Below are positions 1 through 11,762 of a DNA stretch of 64,000 bases, one piece after another. Under the pieces are notes generated by a model. That model was not told the origin of the DNA, ran no database searches, and saw only the letters and a program-made list of their open reading frames with translations. Positions within the stretch are counted from its first letter, which is position 1, and the number at the start of each line of letters is the position of its first letter. The DNA is taken from assembly GCF_963576545.1 (NCBI RefSeq), contig NC_083637.1, forward strand, positions 20,208,507 through 20,272,506. The letters are read 5' to 3'. Source of the DNA: Limanda limanda (lineage: Eukaryota; Chordata; Actinopteri; Pleuronectiformes; Pleuronectidae). The position numbers and the translations under genes are program-made.

Positions 1-165
1 TTAGGTATTTTCCTCAATGTATTGCCGAGTTGAACTAACACTTGAATGAGTGATGATGTCTTTGGAAGCTGTGCCTGGTGTGTACTTGTGCTGTGGATAT
101 GCTTTATGCTGGGATTACTTTTCATCTCTGTGTCAGAGTACATCCTTCCCTTAAGGAGTGTAAAG
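1..165. other. Upstream flank, nothing recognised
   Basis: AT-rich sequence before the CpG-rich block. I see no splice-bounded ORF or repeat here. In human the gene upstream of CACNG5 is PRKCA, but no trace of a prkca exon is visible. Confidence 0.4.
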
Positions 166-345
166 TCATGTGTCTGCACCTGAGCAGTCGCGCAGCTCGG
201 GTAGTTCAGGAGCGCAGATTGAAGTTGGACGTATCACGTGGCACGCGCTCAGCAGCCCATTGGCTCGCTCTGTCTCAGCAGTGGAGCGCGAGATACGCCA
301 CAGACTCAGCGCGCGACTAACCCGAGACAACACGGAGCGAGTGGA
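166..345 (+). promoter_or_regulatory. cacng5: CpG-rich probable promoter of cacng5
   Basis: This 180-bp block is dense in CpG while its surroundings are CpG-poor, which is typical of a vertebrate CpG-island promoter. It contains a CACGTG E-box at 235-240 and an inverted CCAAT box (ATTGG) at 259-263, candidate USF/MYC and NF-Y sites. No TATA box is evident. It lies just upstream of a good splice donor at 441/442 and about 8 kb before the first coding exon. The link to cacng5 is inferred from strand, position and the acceptor at 8444. Confidence 0.5.
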
Positions 346-441
346 ACCGAGAGGAAAGAGAAGAGAGAGAGAATTAAGAAGAGGAAGAATAAAGTGGAGG
401 AGGAAGAACTGTGGTTTCATCAACGAGTCTTCTTCGTGAAG
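300..441 (+). other. cacng5: Probable non-coding first exon (5' UTR) of cacng5
   Basis: Purine-rich sequence ends at a strong donor, AAG|GTAAAG, with the exon ending at 441. There is no ATG between 300 and 441, as expected of a non-coding leader. It would splice to the acceptor at 8443-8444, which precedes the coding start at 8490. The 5' boundary is not visible and is set arbitrarily at 300. The call rests on promoter-like sequence plus the matching donor and acceptor, not on transcript evidence. Confidence 0.4.
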
Positions 442-3400
442 GTAAAGGGCTGAAATCATTGTATGCGTTTTTTTGGAATCAGTGCAGGAGAAATTACTGT
501 TGTGTTGTTTATTGGTTATTGTGTCTCCTGCACGGGATGTTTCACTGTAAATATCCACTGGAACGAATCTCTGTTTCCATTGTGAAACAGACGATCTCTG
601 CTTTTATAATTGATGAGAAGAGTGGAGTTGGGTTCGTTCCACTCGAAATCTCATTGTTGGTAAAAGTGCGCAATGACTCTCATTATATCTTTATTCCTCA
701 TACAGACCAATGCACTGTGGTTGGGAGAAAGACAGAATAGGATGAGATGAGAGGAAACAAGAAAGAGGGAGAAGAGGGGGGATATGCTGTGAAACTTGTC
801 CTCTGTGCTATTCAACAACTTGTAATGAAAAACCTACAAACGCAACTAAAATGAAAAGAAGTGAAGTCGAGTAAAGATGTTCACAAACAGTGTGTAGGTG
901 AATGTCCTCCTATACACTGGTGTTCACCAACACGCTGAATGGTCGGAGTCGGTCCTCGACTGGTTGTTTGACATGGGACCGCGTGTGAGCGGGTTCAGCA
1001 CCACGGACAGAGATCTGAACCGGAGCCAAGCATTAAACGGCAGGAACAACAAACATCTGGCTCCGGTCCACCAGCCAGACTGAAGCCAACAAATAATCCA
1101 CTGGCTGATTCGGCCAAAAAGCAACAACAACAGTGACTCAGATGATGTTTTAAATCAGAGGTTTGCAATGTTTTCTCAGCCAAGGACCCCCGACAAGATA
1201 GAAACAACTCTGAGCCCCACCTCCCTCTGGAAGTATATATGTCCTTTAGAAAGATATTAGAATTGTATTCAAAATGTTTTCCCTATGTCCACACAGCATA
1301 CTCAGATATCATGATAATAGATGAAGCTGGGAACTTTTCACTGCCCCCCTGGTTTTATGCTGCAGACCCCCAGGTGTCCTCTGTCCTCTGAGAACCAATG
1401 TTTGAAATTACATGTGAAAACCCCTAAGGAAATTACACATATGACACTGGAGAACATGAACAGTTTGGTCATCTAAAAAAATCTGCAAAGTAAAAAACTC
1501 GAGATTCAACCGTAATTTGATTCTGCATGAGCACAAATTTTGTATTCACCTGCAAAACGTAGGCAGCCATATGCAGCCCACAGGCTTACTTGGCTGACAT
1601 CCGTTCCTCAGTATGTCAGCCAGACAAACGCTGTTATTGCACAAATTTAGATGGTGTGGGCTGCAGGGGAATTTTATTTTTTTTTGCTGCTGTGGAAGAG
1701 AAACAGTTTTGAGTCTCTGTCCATTAGAGGCTTCTTTCTGTTGCGGTGAGACGGACATGGATATAGTCTAATAATGAGCATGTTGTCTTTGATTTAAAAC
1801 CCAGTTTATCCTAATGTTTTTCAAAGAGACATTAGCAGGTTTTGTGTGACTAGTTTGAATAAACCTGCTGTTTTTATCAGACATTGTTTTTGACTAATAG
1901 CATCATTAAAATACTGCAGGCAATCAGCTCTCTGCAGAATCCTACCCATGGTCTCAGAGGCCCTGGTTGTCAGTCAGTCATTTTTTAATGACATCTCTGA
2001 TATTTGACTTTCTCCTGCAGTCTTACAGTCCAGTCGTAAATGGCCATTACTTCCCAAAGATTCAGGGATTCAGAGATTGTGTTACCAAGGGATTTACAGC
2101 TCATTCAGTCCTGTTGTTATGATCATGCAGTCGTCCTCCATTTCTCATCCAACCCTGTGTCTTGTTAACTCAGCAACACACACTGCTCACAGTTTGCCAA
2201 TGTGTCAAAACATGGCTGTAGGTCGACATTAATAGGAATGTCTGTTTCATGCTGTGAGGAGAATAACGCTTCATTATGAAGACAGAGACACCTGTTAAAT
2301 GACTTCATGACTGCATGTAGTTTATTCTCCTTATATAATCAGTTGTACATGTCTCTTTGTTGTCCTCCCACTTTCCATTCCAGCATGTTAAATGCACCAG
2401 CAGATAGGAAGCCCTGTATTGGGACTCGCTCATCAGTTCCTTCATGCTCGACTACAGGCCTCTCTGTATCGTGTTGCCTGGCGACACGGCCAAGTCAACC
2501 GCTTATAATTGAGAGATTTGTTCTCTCAAGAGCAAAACAAAAAAGGGGGGAAATGGATGTTATAGTGCAATTGCTGTAGGTCACTGTTTTTTTGTCAAAG
2601 TCTTCGGTGTGTCAAACAAGTGCTGCTGTGCCTTTTAATTGGGTTTTATTAGATTGAATAGACTTATTGTCTCCTGTAACCAAGTAGTTCAGGATAATCA
2701 CCCCTGATGCACACAAAGTTTGGAACCAAATGTGTCCCTGACAGTCTTTTGTAATGTTTTTGATCAACCTTTCTCAGTTAATCTTTACTGTCACTCATTT
2801 ATGATCAAATGATGATAAAAAACTGAGGGACAGGCTACACGTTCACTTTCTGCTCATTATCTCGTATGAAGGAATATGCAGGGGGTGACATCTGAGGGCC
2901 AAAATAAGTTGCTAAAAAACACAGGGGAACTGCCTTTGGAGTAGCGTGAAAGACTTGAGCTGTATCCAGAACTGCCCAATCCAATTAAGATGATGCGACA
3001 TTACAGAGGAGAGATGTAGTGCATTTTGCAGCCTGCTCTGGAGTCTTGGGGGTGAGGGAAAGCAAAGGAAGAAAAGACCTCCCACATTAGGTCACCGGGT
3101 TCAGCTGCTAAAATGAAAATTTGTGGCAGCATCAAAAGCAGCCAGTTGTCTGATTTTGTAACATGCAACCCACGACTCATACAGTAATGTGGAGAGGAGG
3201 TGAGAATTAATTCTTTGTGTTGACAGCTTGCACTGCCATCACCTCTCTCTCTGCCAGTTGAAGCTCGGCAAGTTGACTGGCCTGCAGCAGGGAGTCGGCT
3301 TGGACTTCTGTGTCTCATTCTCCCTCCAGGGGAGGGCCGAGGCATCTCCGAGATTAGACCACTGAGAAATCATTTGAGCTTGTTATCTCCCCACTGGAAG

Positions 3401-3817
3401 CCAACTAAGATAATAACTGATATATGAGGACATATGGAAAAGATGTCGTCCTAAAGTCTCTAAAGTTTGGAACAGTCACTTGCAATTAGAGTCCACCCCG
3501 ACTCTTAGGGCACGGTCACACATACGCCAATGCAAAGCAAATATCCCGGGTCAAAGTTCACCAAAGTTTCAGTTCATGCAAAGCCACGCTGCAGATTTGC
3601 TTCGCCACAGGAAGCGAATGTTTCATTTGCCTCCTCGCTTTCAATCCTTGAAGTGGATAGTGTCTATTAAAAGTATTATGGGAAAACTACAATGTCTGAA
3701 CTGTGAATGTGATTTGTCAGCTCTAATCAAAGAAAATGTTTATTTTTTATTATTTCTTTAGAAATTCACAATGTTGAAGAAATACAGATCTGCCATTGAC
3801 CCTTCCTCCCTTACCAA

Positions 3818-3875
3818 TACTGCATCCTTCCACCAAGTTTTCATGGCAATCCGTCCAGTAGTCTTTGAGAAATGA
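3818..3875 (+). repeat. Fragment of dispersed repeat family A
   Basis: The words CCACCAAGTTTTCATGG and AATCCGTCCAGTAGT belong to the 3' portion of a dispersed repeat whose fuller copies lie at 6765-6990, 12733-12900, 50590-50800, 55808-56020 and 59690-59985. The assignment rests on my recollection of that family in fish genomes. Confidence 0.45.
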
Positions 3876-3954
3876 AAGGTAATAATGCTATTAATGACTA
3901 TAGTTATGTTTTTATAATTATATGAACCATCAAACACTGCATGATAATGATAAG

Positions 3955-3983
3955 AAAGAGGGATAACTTTATTATCCCTCTTT
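3955..3983. repeat. Perfect 12-bp inverted repeat (hairpin)
   Basis: Arms AAAGAGGGATAA (3955-3966) and TTATCCCTCTTT (3972-3983) are exact reverse complements around a 5-nt loop. Confidence 0.85.
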
Positions 3984-4153
3984 ATACATATGACACCAAT
4001 AAGACAACATTGTGTGCCTGTAAACAGTGTGTGGTTTGTGTGGTACATGATGTTTGGTTGTACATCTGTCACTTAACGGACATCTTTCAGTCTGAGGTAG
4101 TCTGAATGATGTGTGCAGGATTTTGTGCGCTCACAGGCATGTGCAGTGTTTTC

Positions 4154-4195
4154 CCTGTATGACATCTGTTGAAACTGCAACAGATGTCATACAGG
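4154..4195. repeat. Perfect 18-bp inverted repeat (hairpin)
   Basis: The arm CCTGTATGACATCTGTTG (4154-4171) is repeated as an exact reverse complement at 4178-4195, separated by the 6-nt loop AAACTG. There are no mismatches, so the structure is young or maintained. Confidence 0.9.
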
Positions 4196-5524
4196 CAACG
4201 GATGACGAGGGCTGCCAGCTTCCCCCAGCTGCGTCCGTGGCTTGATGACACGTCTCCTCTCCCGTGCACTGGACGGTTGTTGTACTCGGGCTCCTCCAAT
4301 CAGCCCCAGTAGCATCAGACAACAGGCGACTGAAACCCACAGTGTTCTGGTCGCCGGTCCACGTCCGAAGCAGCGGAGGGACTGCACTCAAAGTCACACT
4401 CTCGCCGCCGCAGTAACTGGGTCAATAAGCCCGCCAAAAGAAATGCATGCAGTGACGCTGACAAACCCTCGACAGAGACCGACAAATAACACAAATTATT
4501 GTGATTGATTTGCAGAGGCAGTCAATGCATTTGACCACAGTGATACAGCTAATTCAAAGTCTTTTCAATCAATGCATTTCTCCAATTAGTCAGATAAGTA
4601 TGAGGAAAACTAAATCACTATATCTCCCCAAATAAATGTGCATTTGTCTTATTTAATTTTTTTCAAATTTAAAAAACATCAGTGAAAAAGAAAGATCATC
4701 ACTTAAGTCAGAATTTTATGTGGCTTTGCTGTTATGCACTACAGCACAGTATCAATTATATTTTAACGTTTCATAATGTTGTTTATTCTCTGCCCTAGGG
4801 TTAGGGTTGCCCTGGAGATCTGTTCTCGAACTACTCTTTCCCTTGCCTTTGTATCGCCAGTGGTGTTTTGGGAGAAGGAGGTATTTTTGGCAGTGAGCTG
4901 TTGAAATTAGAGTTGACAGGAGGTTATAGGAGCGTGTTAGCACAGCAGACAAGAGGAATAACCTACTTGTGGTGGTGACGTGCCCTTTACTCCAGCGGTG
5001 GTGTGCATTTGCCTTATACTTGTTACCAGCATGGCCTCTGGACCCCTAGTGGCTCTGCTCAGTATCACATCAATGGTTGAAGTCGTAAACAGTATTTTGT
5101 TACTTTCAGTTAAATCATCGGGGATATTACAGATCCTCTATGTGAGACTTATGAAATGTTATTTTAGTTAACTAAAAAAATGCAGTTTCTCTTTTTGCAC
5201 AATCCAAACAGGTTTTATGGAAACAACTGCAAATTTCCTTTTGATTTTGTTACCATGTGTAGGCTGGATAGGACTCAGACTCAAACAGCTTCTTTTCTTT
5301 TTTAAAGAAACGACTGATGTTTACGGAGGAGGGAGGAGGTGTTTTGTGTTTCCCTTTGGAGCCAGGAAGGGACTAAAAGGCTTTTTGTTTGGTCCCAGTG
5401 GCTTTGAACATTTACTGAAAAGCATTTCTCAACAAAAAACAATTAAAGCTCGCCATTTATAATCCTTCGGAGACCAGAACAATAACGAGAATAATTAGTA
5501 TTTATAAAAGATTGAATATATTGA

Positions 5525-5646
<122 letters not shown>

Positions 5647-6764
5647 TTATCAAGCAAAGCTACCCAAGTAACAGGAACTCAGTTCTATATTTACCTACTT
5701 TAAAAAGCCAGCTACAGTGTTGCTCAGCAGCTCTGTGTTGCTGTGGTGTTTTGTGTTTGATAAACAGTGTTTTGGGATTTCATTATTCTCATCTTGGGGA
5801 AATCACATATATTAATCGGGTGTCTGTTTGATCTTGTTCTCTGATTTCGCTCTTGACCTGAAAAGTGTCTGTTTTGACATGTGAATCATGCGAATGTCAC
5901 CATGGTTTTTGCCGGGGTTGCAAATTATACAGCCAATATGTCTTGAATACGTCGTTTGTGTTCTATGGAAACTCGTGCACCAACTTTTCGATACAGGTTG
6001 TAACATGTGCTGTAGTCTTGCATAATAGTTAATAATATCACTGTGGCTATTTTTAGCGTCCTCACCACCCTATCATTACAATAAGTGGTCTATTTTTGTA
6101 GCTGCTTGAAAGGCACAGCCAGCACGAATAGCTCCTTGCTCTCTGTCAGTAATGATACCTTATTTGTGGAAGCCCACATTTAGAGATAAATCACGACATC
6201 AATGTGTGATTCTCGTGCTGTGAGACTTAATGCAGCCCCCCCCCGCCTACAGTGTAATAACACAAAAAGCTCTATTTAGTGGAATAGCTTGATGCTACAT
6301 GACTATAAGTGGAGTCATTATATGAACATTGTAAATAAATGGCTGTTGATTGTACAATGGTCAAGAATAGCTGGGGTTTAATGTCAGTCGTTTCTCATTA
6401 ATGCTGCTTGTGTGTTGTAGTGAACTCTGATTGCTTGTGAAGGCATCTCAACCACCTCCAATCACCAGGGCTTTGTTTGGAATAATGTGCCGACCTGTGA
6501 TTCACAGTTCGAGGGCAGGTTGAGTCTCAGCAGACAGAGAAAGACCCATATGGCAGCAAAAATTGTATTTTTGTTCTCTCTTTTTTGCACTGTTTGACAT
6601 TTTGATAGTTGCAATTTAAACAGTTATAACAATATATGTAACTATAGAGACAAAGCTTTCTTATTCTGGATCAAGGCAATTGTCATAGTCTTATATCTTA
6701 GAAATGCCGTTCTATATCAGAAGACTTCAGAGATAGAAATAAGCCTTGGTCTATTAATATCGAA

Positions 6765-6990
6765 CTAGAATGGCATTCACTAGAGCATATACGTTCACCA
6801 AGGCCCAACAGGCCCACTAAAAGATTTCATTAAGATCCATGAATTGATCCCTGGTAAATAAGTGAAATTGTTCTTTGAGTTAAATGGATTCTTTTTGAAG
6901 TTTCTTGGTCTTCTGTGCGGTAGTTTTTGCTTAAACTTGCTTACAAACAAACAAAAGAACAAACACACAAATAACCTCCTGGTCAGGCTA
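6765..6990 (+). repeat. Dispersed repeat family A, copy 1
   Basis: The sequence runs in the order CTAGAATGGCATTCACTAGAGC, CACCAAGGCCCAACAGG, AAGATCCATGAATTGATCCC, a run of ACAAACAAAC and finally AACCTCCTGG. The same ordered blocks recur at 12733, 55808 and 59690 on + and in reverse at 50590-50800. It is a non-coding teleost interspersed repeat; its class was not determined. Confidence 0.6.
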
Positions 6991-8444
6991 ATAAGGGAAG
7001 TAATAACTCCAAGCATCCAAACTTACATATAGATAAGAACATGCAAGATAAACCTTAAGCAACATTTGTAGAAGATACATTTTAATTTCACCTCTCAAGT
7101 TTTGCTGAACAGGTACAATACAAATAGTTTTTCCTTGGTTTTTCCCTCTTGTTTGTAAAACTGCTGAGTAGATCACATAAATTGCACGTGTGTAAAGCAT
7201 ATTCATAGTTTGTGCTGCGCTTGCGACAAGTTTTCAAGGATTTATTACCCTTTGTGTATGTGAATTGGGGCAACAGGCTTCACACCCATTAGACAGATGA
7301 GGTTGGAACACATGGTTATTAATTATCTTACGCAGCGGAAGCTACAGGATATATATGTTGAGCCAATGTAACCATATACAGACAAAATAGCTTGATTCAT
7401 TTCTTTTTTATTCAGTGTTATTTTTGTTTTTATAATGATGATTAGAAACGAGATATGAAGTGCAGGGAATTTAAACATGTTTATTGCCAGTGTCTGCTCG
7501 TCATCCTCTTAAAAGCTTTATTTAAAACCACGAGCTTCACACCTGATCCGCTCTACATTATTCTGCACTGCAAGCTGACAGACAGACGTGTGGACATCTC
7601 CCTGTTCTCTTCTTCACAGGCTTTTCATCCAAGAAGTTGATCCACTGAGGGGGGAAAAAAACTTTTACAAATCTTTTTTAAAAGTTTCGATGTTTTCTGT
7701 AATCCTTTCACACATCCGTTCCCCTCTCCCAGTGGGTGCTCAGTGTCGCAGCTCCCTGAGAACTCATTATGTAAAATCAATTCCTTTCAACACGTATCCC
7801 AAGCCAGGCTCTCCAGCCCTGCAGCTTCCTGCGAATGTGGGCATCAGCCGTCGTACCAACGGATTCAGCGTTTTGTGTGACAAATGCACACATTCACATG
7901 TCGACACATACTGTACACTGTCTGCAAGGCTGATTCCCATGAGAATCTGGATTTAGACAAGAGGTTTGGATACATTAGGTGTTGTGCATGATTAGAGCAA
8001 ATACACAGCGACACAACTTAGCTTTTTGTGTTTGATTAGCTATATGAGTTACATTCAGTTCTTTTGGCTTGAGGAAAACAAACATTCCCGGCTTAGCTTT
8101 TTTTGCCGAACATAATGTGATTATTTAAATACTGTAAGGAGATTTGGAGGAGAGGGAAACTTTCCCCGCTGGGAGGAAGAAATTCCTCAGTTATGCTTGT
8201 CTCCTTTTATATTCCCATGTATTTATTTCCATTCATTTCCAAGTAATCTTCATCTCCAGTAATGAATATGAATTATGAAACAAACCCCATTATTTTAAAC
8301 CAGATTTCCCCACCAACCAACAACCCATAGATGCATCTGTCATTTCCTGCTCTCAGGAGGGTTTTCACACTAACTTTGTCCTGTTCAATTCGATGAAGGT
8401 GGTGAAGATATATACATTTTTTTCTTTTCTTCCCTCTGCCATAG

Positions 8445-8489
8445 CTCTACTTTCTGCCGGCGGCGCCCCCCTGCTGTTGAGGCTGTGGT
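8445..8489 (+). other. cacng5: 5' UTR part of cacng5 exon 2
   Basis: A strong pyrimidine tract followed by CCATAG ends at 8444. The 45 nt from 8445 to the start codon contain no upstream ATG. Confidence 0.55.
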
Positions 8490-8685
8490 ATGAGCCTATG
8501 TGGCAGGAAGGTGCTGACGTTGGTGAGCAGTGTGTTCGCTGTTTGCTCCCTGGGCCTGCTGGGGATCGCCGTGACCACCGACTACTGGCTGTACCTGGAG
8601 GAGGGCGTCATTCTCCCCCTCAACCAGAGCACCGAGGTACGCATGTCCCTGCACTCTGGTCTCTGGAGGGTTTGCTTCCTGGTTG
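8490..8685 (+). CDS. cacng5: cacng5 coding exon 1
   Basis: It starts at the ATG at 8490 (G at -3) and encodes TM1 and the start of the first extracellular loop through GLWRVCFLV. It ends in phase 1 at TTG|GTGAGT. The in-frame read-through hits TAG within the intron. Confidence 0.95.
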
Positions 8686-11600
8686 GTGAGTAGAACATGA
8701 AGCCGGACACATATGAGATGACATATTTTTTTATATTTTCATCCAGGCATAGATCTAGTGTCTTCAGCAACTGGTGGAGACTAATTTGTTTGGCATCACT
8801 GGTGAAAAGTCAAGTCAAAGTCAAATTTTTTGTCAATTCTGCTTTGTATAGAGCATAGACGGGATTGAAATGCCATTTATCGCTGATCGTTGAGAGATCT
8901 GATCCGTTTAAACAAACAAGTCAACAGAAGATATAATGGTTTTGTATTTATTAGATTAGATTAGATTAGATTCAACTTTATTGTCATTGCACAGTTCAGG
9001 TACATATATATATATATATTATTTTGTATTTAAGTATGCAACATAATAAGTTCTCAAAAATATAGGTCAACTGTGTGGTCAACCTATCAGGTGCAGTGAT
9101 ATGACAAAAATCAATTAAGCAATATTTTAGAGGTACTGTGTAAGATTTTTGTTTTATTAAGTAACAGGTTCGCAAATATTTCTCTGCATGTTTCATTTAA
9201 ACAGAGTAGAGAAGTTTTTCATTTTTTCATTCAGACATTAATGCATAGTACTTTTACATCAGTCCCTTTCTATTTGACTCTGCTGGTGATGACCCCTGCA
9301 TCTTCAGCAATGATAGAAGCCATTATGGAAGGATAGAGAAAACAGATTAATAGGAAAATCTTTATATGGAATCAAATGAAAATGGCAAAGATAAAAATAG
9401 AGTCACACTGATGAAGGGCGCTGAACTTTGCCATGCACATCTTTGCCCTTGTGCCAAAGAGCATTGTGTAGGATTATTTAAACATATAGTTTTCAAACAG
9501 ACGTGCTTCTTTTTGGTCATTTATCTTTATATACAAAATAGATTTGGATTCAAGTAATAATCACATCTTGTGCGTAGGTATTTAATGTGTCCGACCAGAA
9601 CTGTTCATTGTTCTTTGTGCTTCAGAATTCTTTGATTGTGCTCTATCCTCAGTTTTGTTGAATCTGGGCCTCATTGCCCATTTTTCAATGCAATATCAAT
9701 TGCATATGCACCTTAAAGTATGTTTTTATAATTGTTCTTTAACCACTCGATTGCTGCAGTTGTAGTAAATCTGAACATTAACTTTTCAACTTTGCCTTCA
9801 ACTCCTTCACCTCCATGTGCAGCTGTAGCACCCCTCCTTTGAACTTCATCTCTCTCCGCTGCTGCCTTATTCCAGTTGATGTATGGCATTTTAACACCTC
9901 TTCCCTTGTGACCCACCAAATGACTGATCTACAGTCTGTGGCATCAGGGGCTCTCTGGATCGATGCAGAAAAACCTTCGATTCTGTGGCTGCTGTTTTCT
10001 CCTTTCTTCTGACCTGCACACTTTTTGCACTTTGGTACCACTGGAGAGTTTGTATTTCCACAGCGAACGCTAAAAGTCCATTTACCTGTCAAAAAATGTT
10101 TCCCCCCCCACGCTGCAACATTACAGAGGCACGCTCAGAGACCTTGAGAGACACTAAGGGTTCAGTTTTATTCTTTTCTTAGATTCCCAACTCTCCAGAC
10201 AAGTGTTGTCCCAGAATAAACCAGGTATCCACGCCTGTCATTTCTCGAGCAATGACAGACATTTATAGGATGTGTAGATGTTGAAGCAAAATGATTTGTC
10301 TGCTAAATGTGTAACATATGACAATATGTTACACATTTAGCCTTTATAACCTGAAAACCTGGAAATTATCCTGTGACATTACCCCACTTACTGCTGAATC
10401 CTTCCATTAACCCCTTTGACACAGCCTGAGCCGCTCTGTCCTGTTTCAGGGTTGATCGTTCAAATAGTAGGCAACAGATGCGATAAATGGACAAATGGTC
10501 CAGTGTGTGTTTTTAGGGGCGATCGAGTGGCCTTAGTGCCCATTTAACTGGTGCATTGTGTTTGACCCAGAAACAATTAGTGCATACTAGTAACACAGCG
10601 TTCTTTTGTGCCAGAGGACGAAGTAGTGTGTTGTTTTCCCTGGTATTGATGTTGGTTCGAGTTCATCAGCGGTTTGGCTGTTAGAGGTTTGTGGTAGAGG
10701 ATCTCTGCCTGCACATACAGTGCAATCTGTGGTTGTGTCATGGCTGTAAATCAATATCTTCAGAAGAGGACTGCAAACCATGGTACGGGACTCGTAAGAG
10801 TAGGGATGGTTTGTTTAATACACAATGTACATACTCAGCGTTTTTGTTTTATTTATTTAACTTTAAATTCTGTATTTTTATTCTCTTGTCTCACTTTTTG
10901 ACCTGCCTGCTGCTGTAACAAGTGAATTACCCAGATGTGTGGATCAATAAAGTTTGATTGATTAGATTCTAATCGAATCTAATCCATCTTTCACACATTT
11001 ATGATGTAAGTTTTGCGTTTGACAGAATCATTAAAACATTTACCACTTGAAATGTATTTTCTTCTATTCTGCTGTAAATGACCCATCACAAATCTTCCGT
11101 CCTTCAGGACTGACTGAACATGAACACGTCATTAGTTTTATCTTGTGAAAGCATAATCAACATTTTCAGTGATGGTTTCAAGTTATCTCCCTGTGTGTTG
11201 AAATTACATTTAAGATGGCTGAGAATTACTGTTGGCCGTCTGCGGAGATAAAAGCTGACTTTCCGTTCTCACTAAAAAACGTTCTTAAGTGACATTTTAA
11301 AAACCCACAGAAGGGAAACCCGTGGCAACCACAGAGGATGATTATATGGTGAGGATTTTAGATTTTATTTCAAAAGCAAAAGAGAGAAAAACTATGTTGT
11401 GTCCTTTTCTACCCTCTTAACACACTCCCTGAAACCTGCCTGACCGGTTGTGTTTTTCCTCTCTCAGTCATCATTCAAGTACTGTGACCATCACTTCATC
11501 TTCCTCTCTCTTGCCCAAATAAAGTATACACAGACACACATACTGAATAGATTGGTCATAGTAAAAACATGTATTAAGTGCAACAGTGCAGCAACAACAT

Positions 11601-11690
11601 GGTCTAGTCTGTTGTTGTATGTTTATATATTAGTCTGCCTATCATAATCCACCCACTATGTAATCTTACCAAGAAGTAAGTAATGCTTGA

Positions 11691-11762
<72 letters not shown>

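Noticed and set aside
4796..4810. Telomere-like TAGGGTTAGGGTT
   Set aside because: Only two units; too short to call an interstitial telomeric repeat.
9713..10092. Minus-strand ORF pair with a KCKKC motif
   Set aside because: Considered as a retrotransposon gag/ORF1 remnant, but no ordered family blocks could be recognised.
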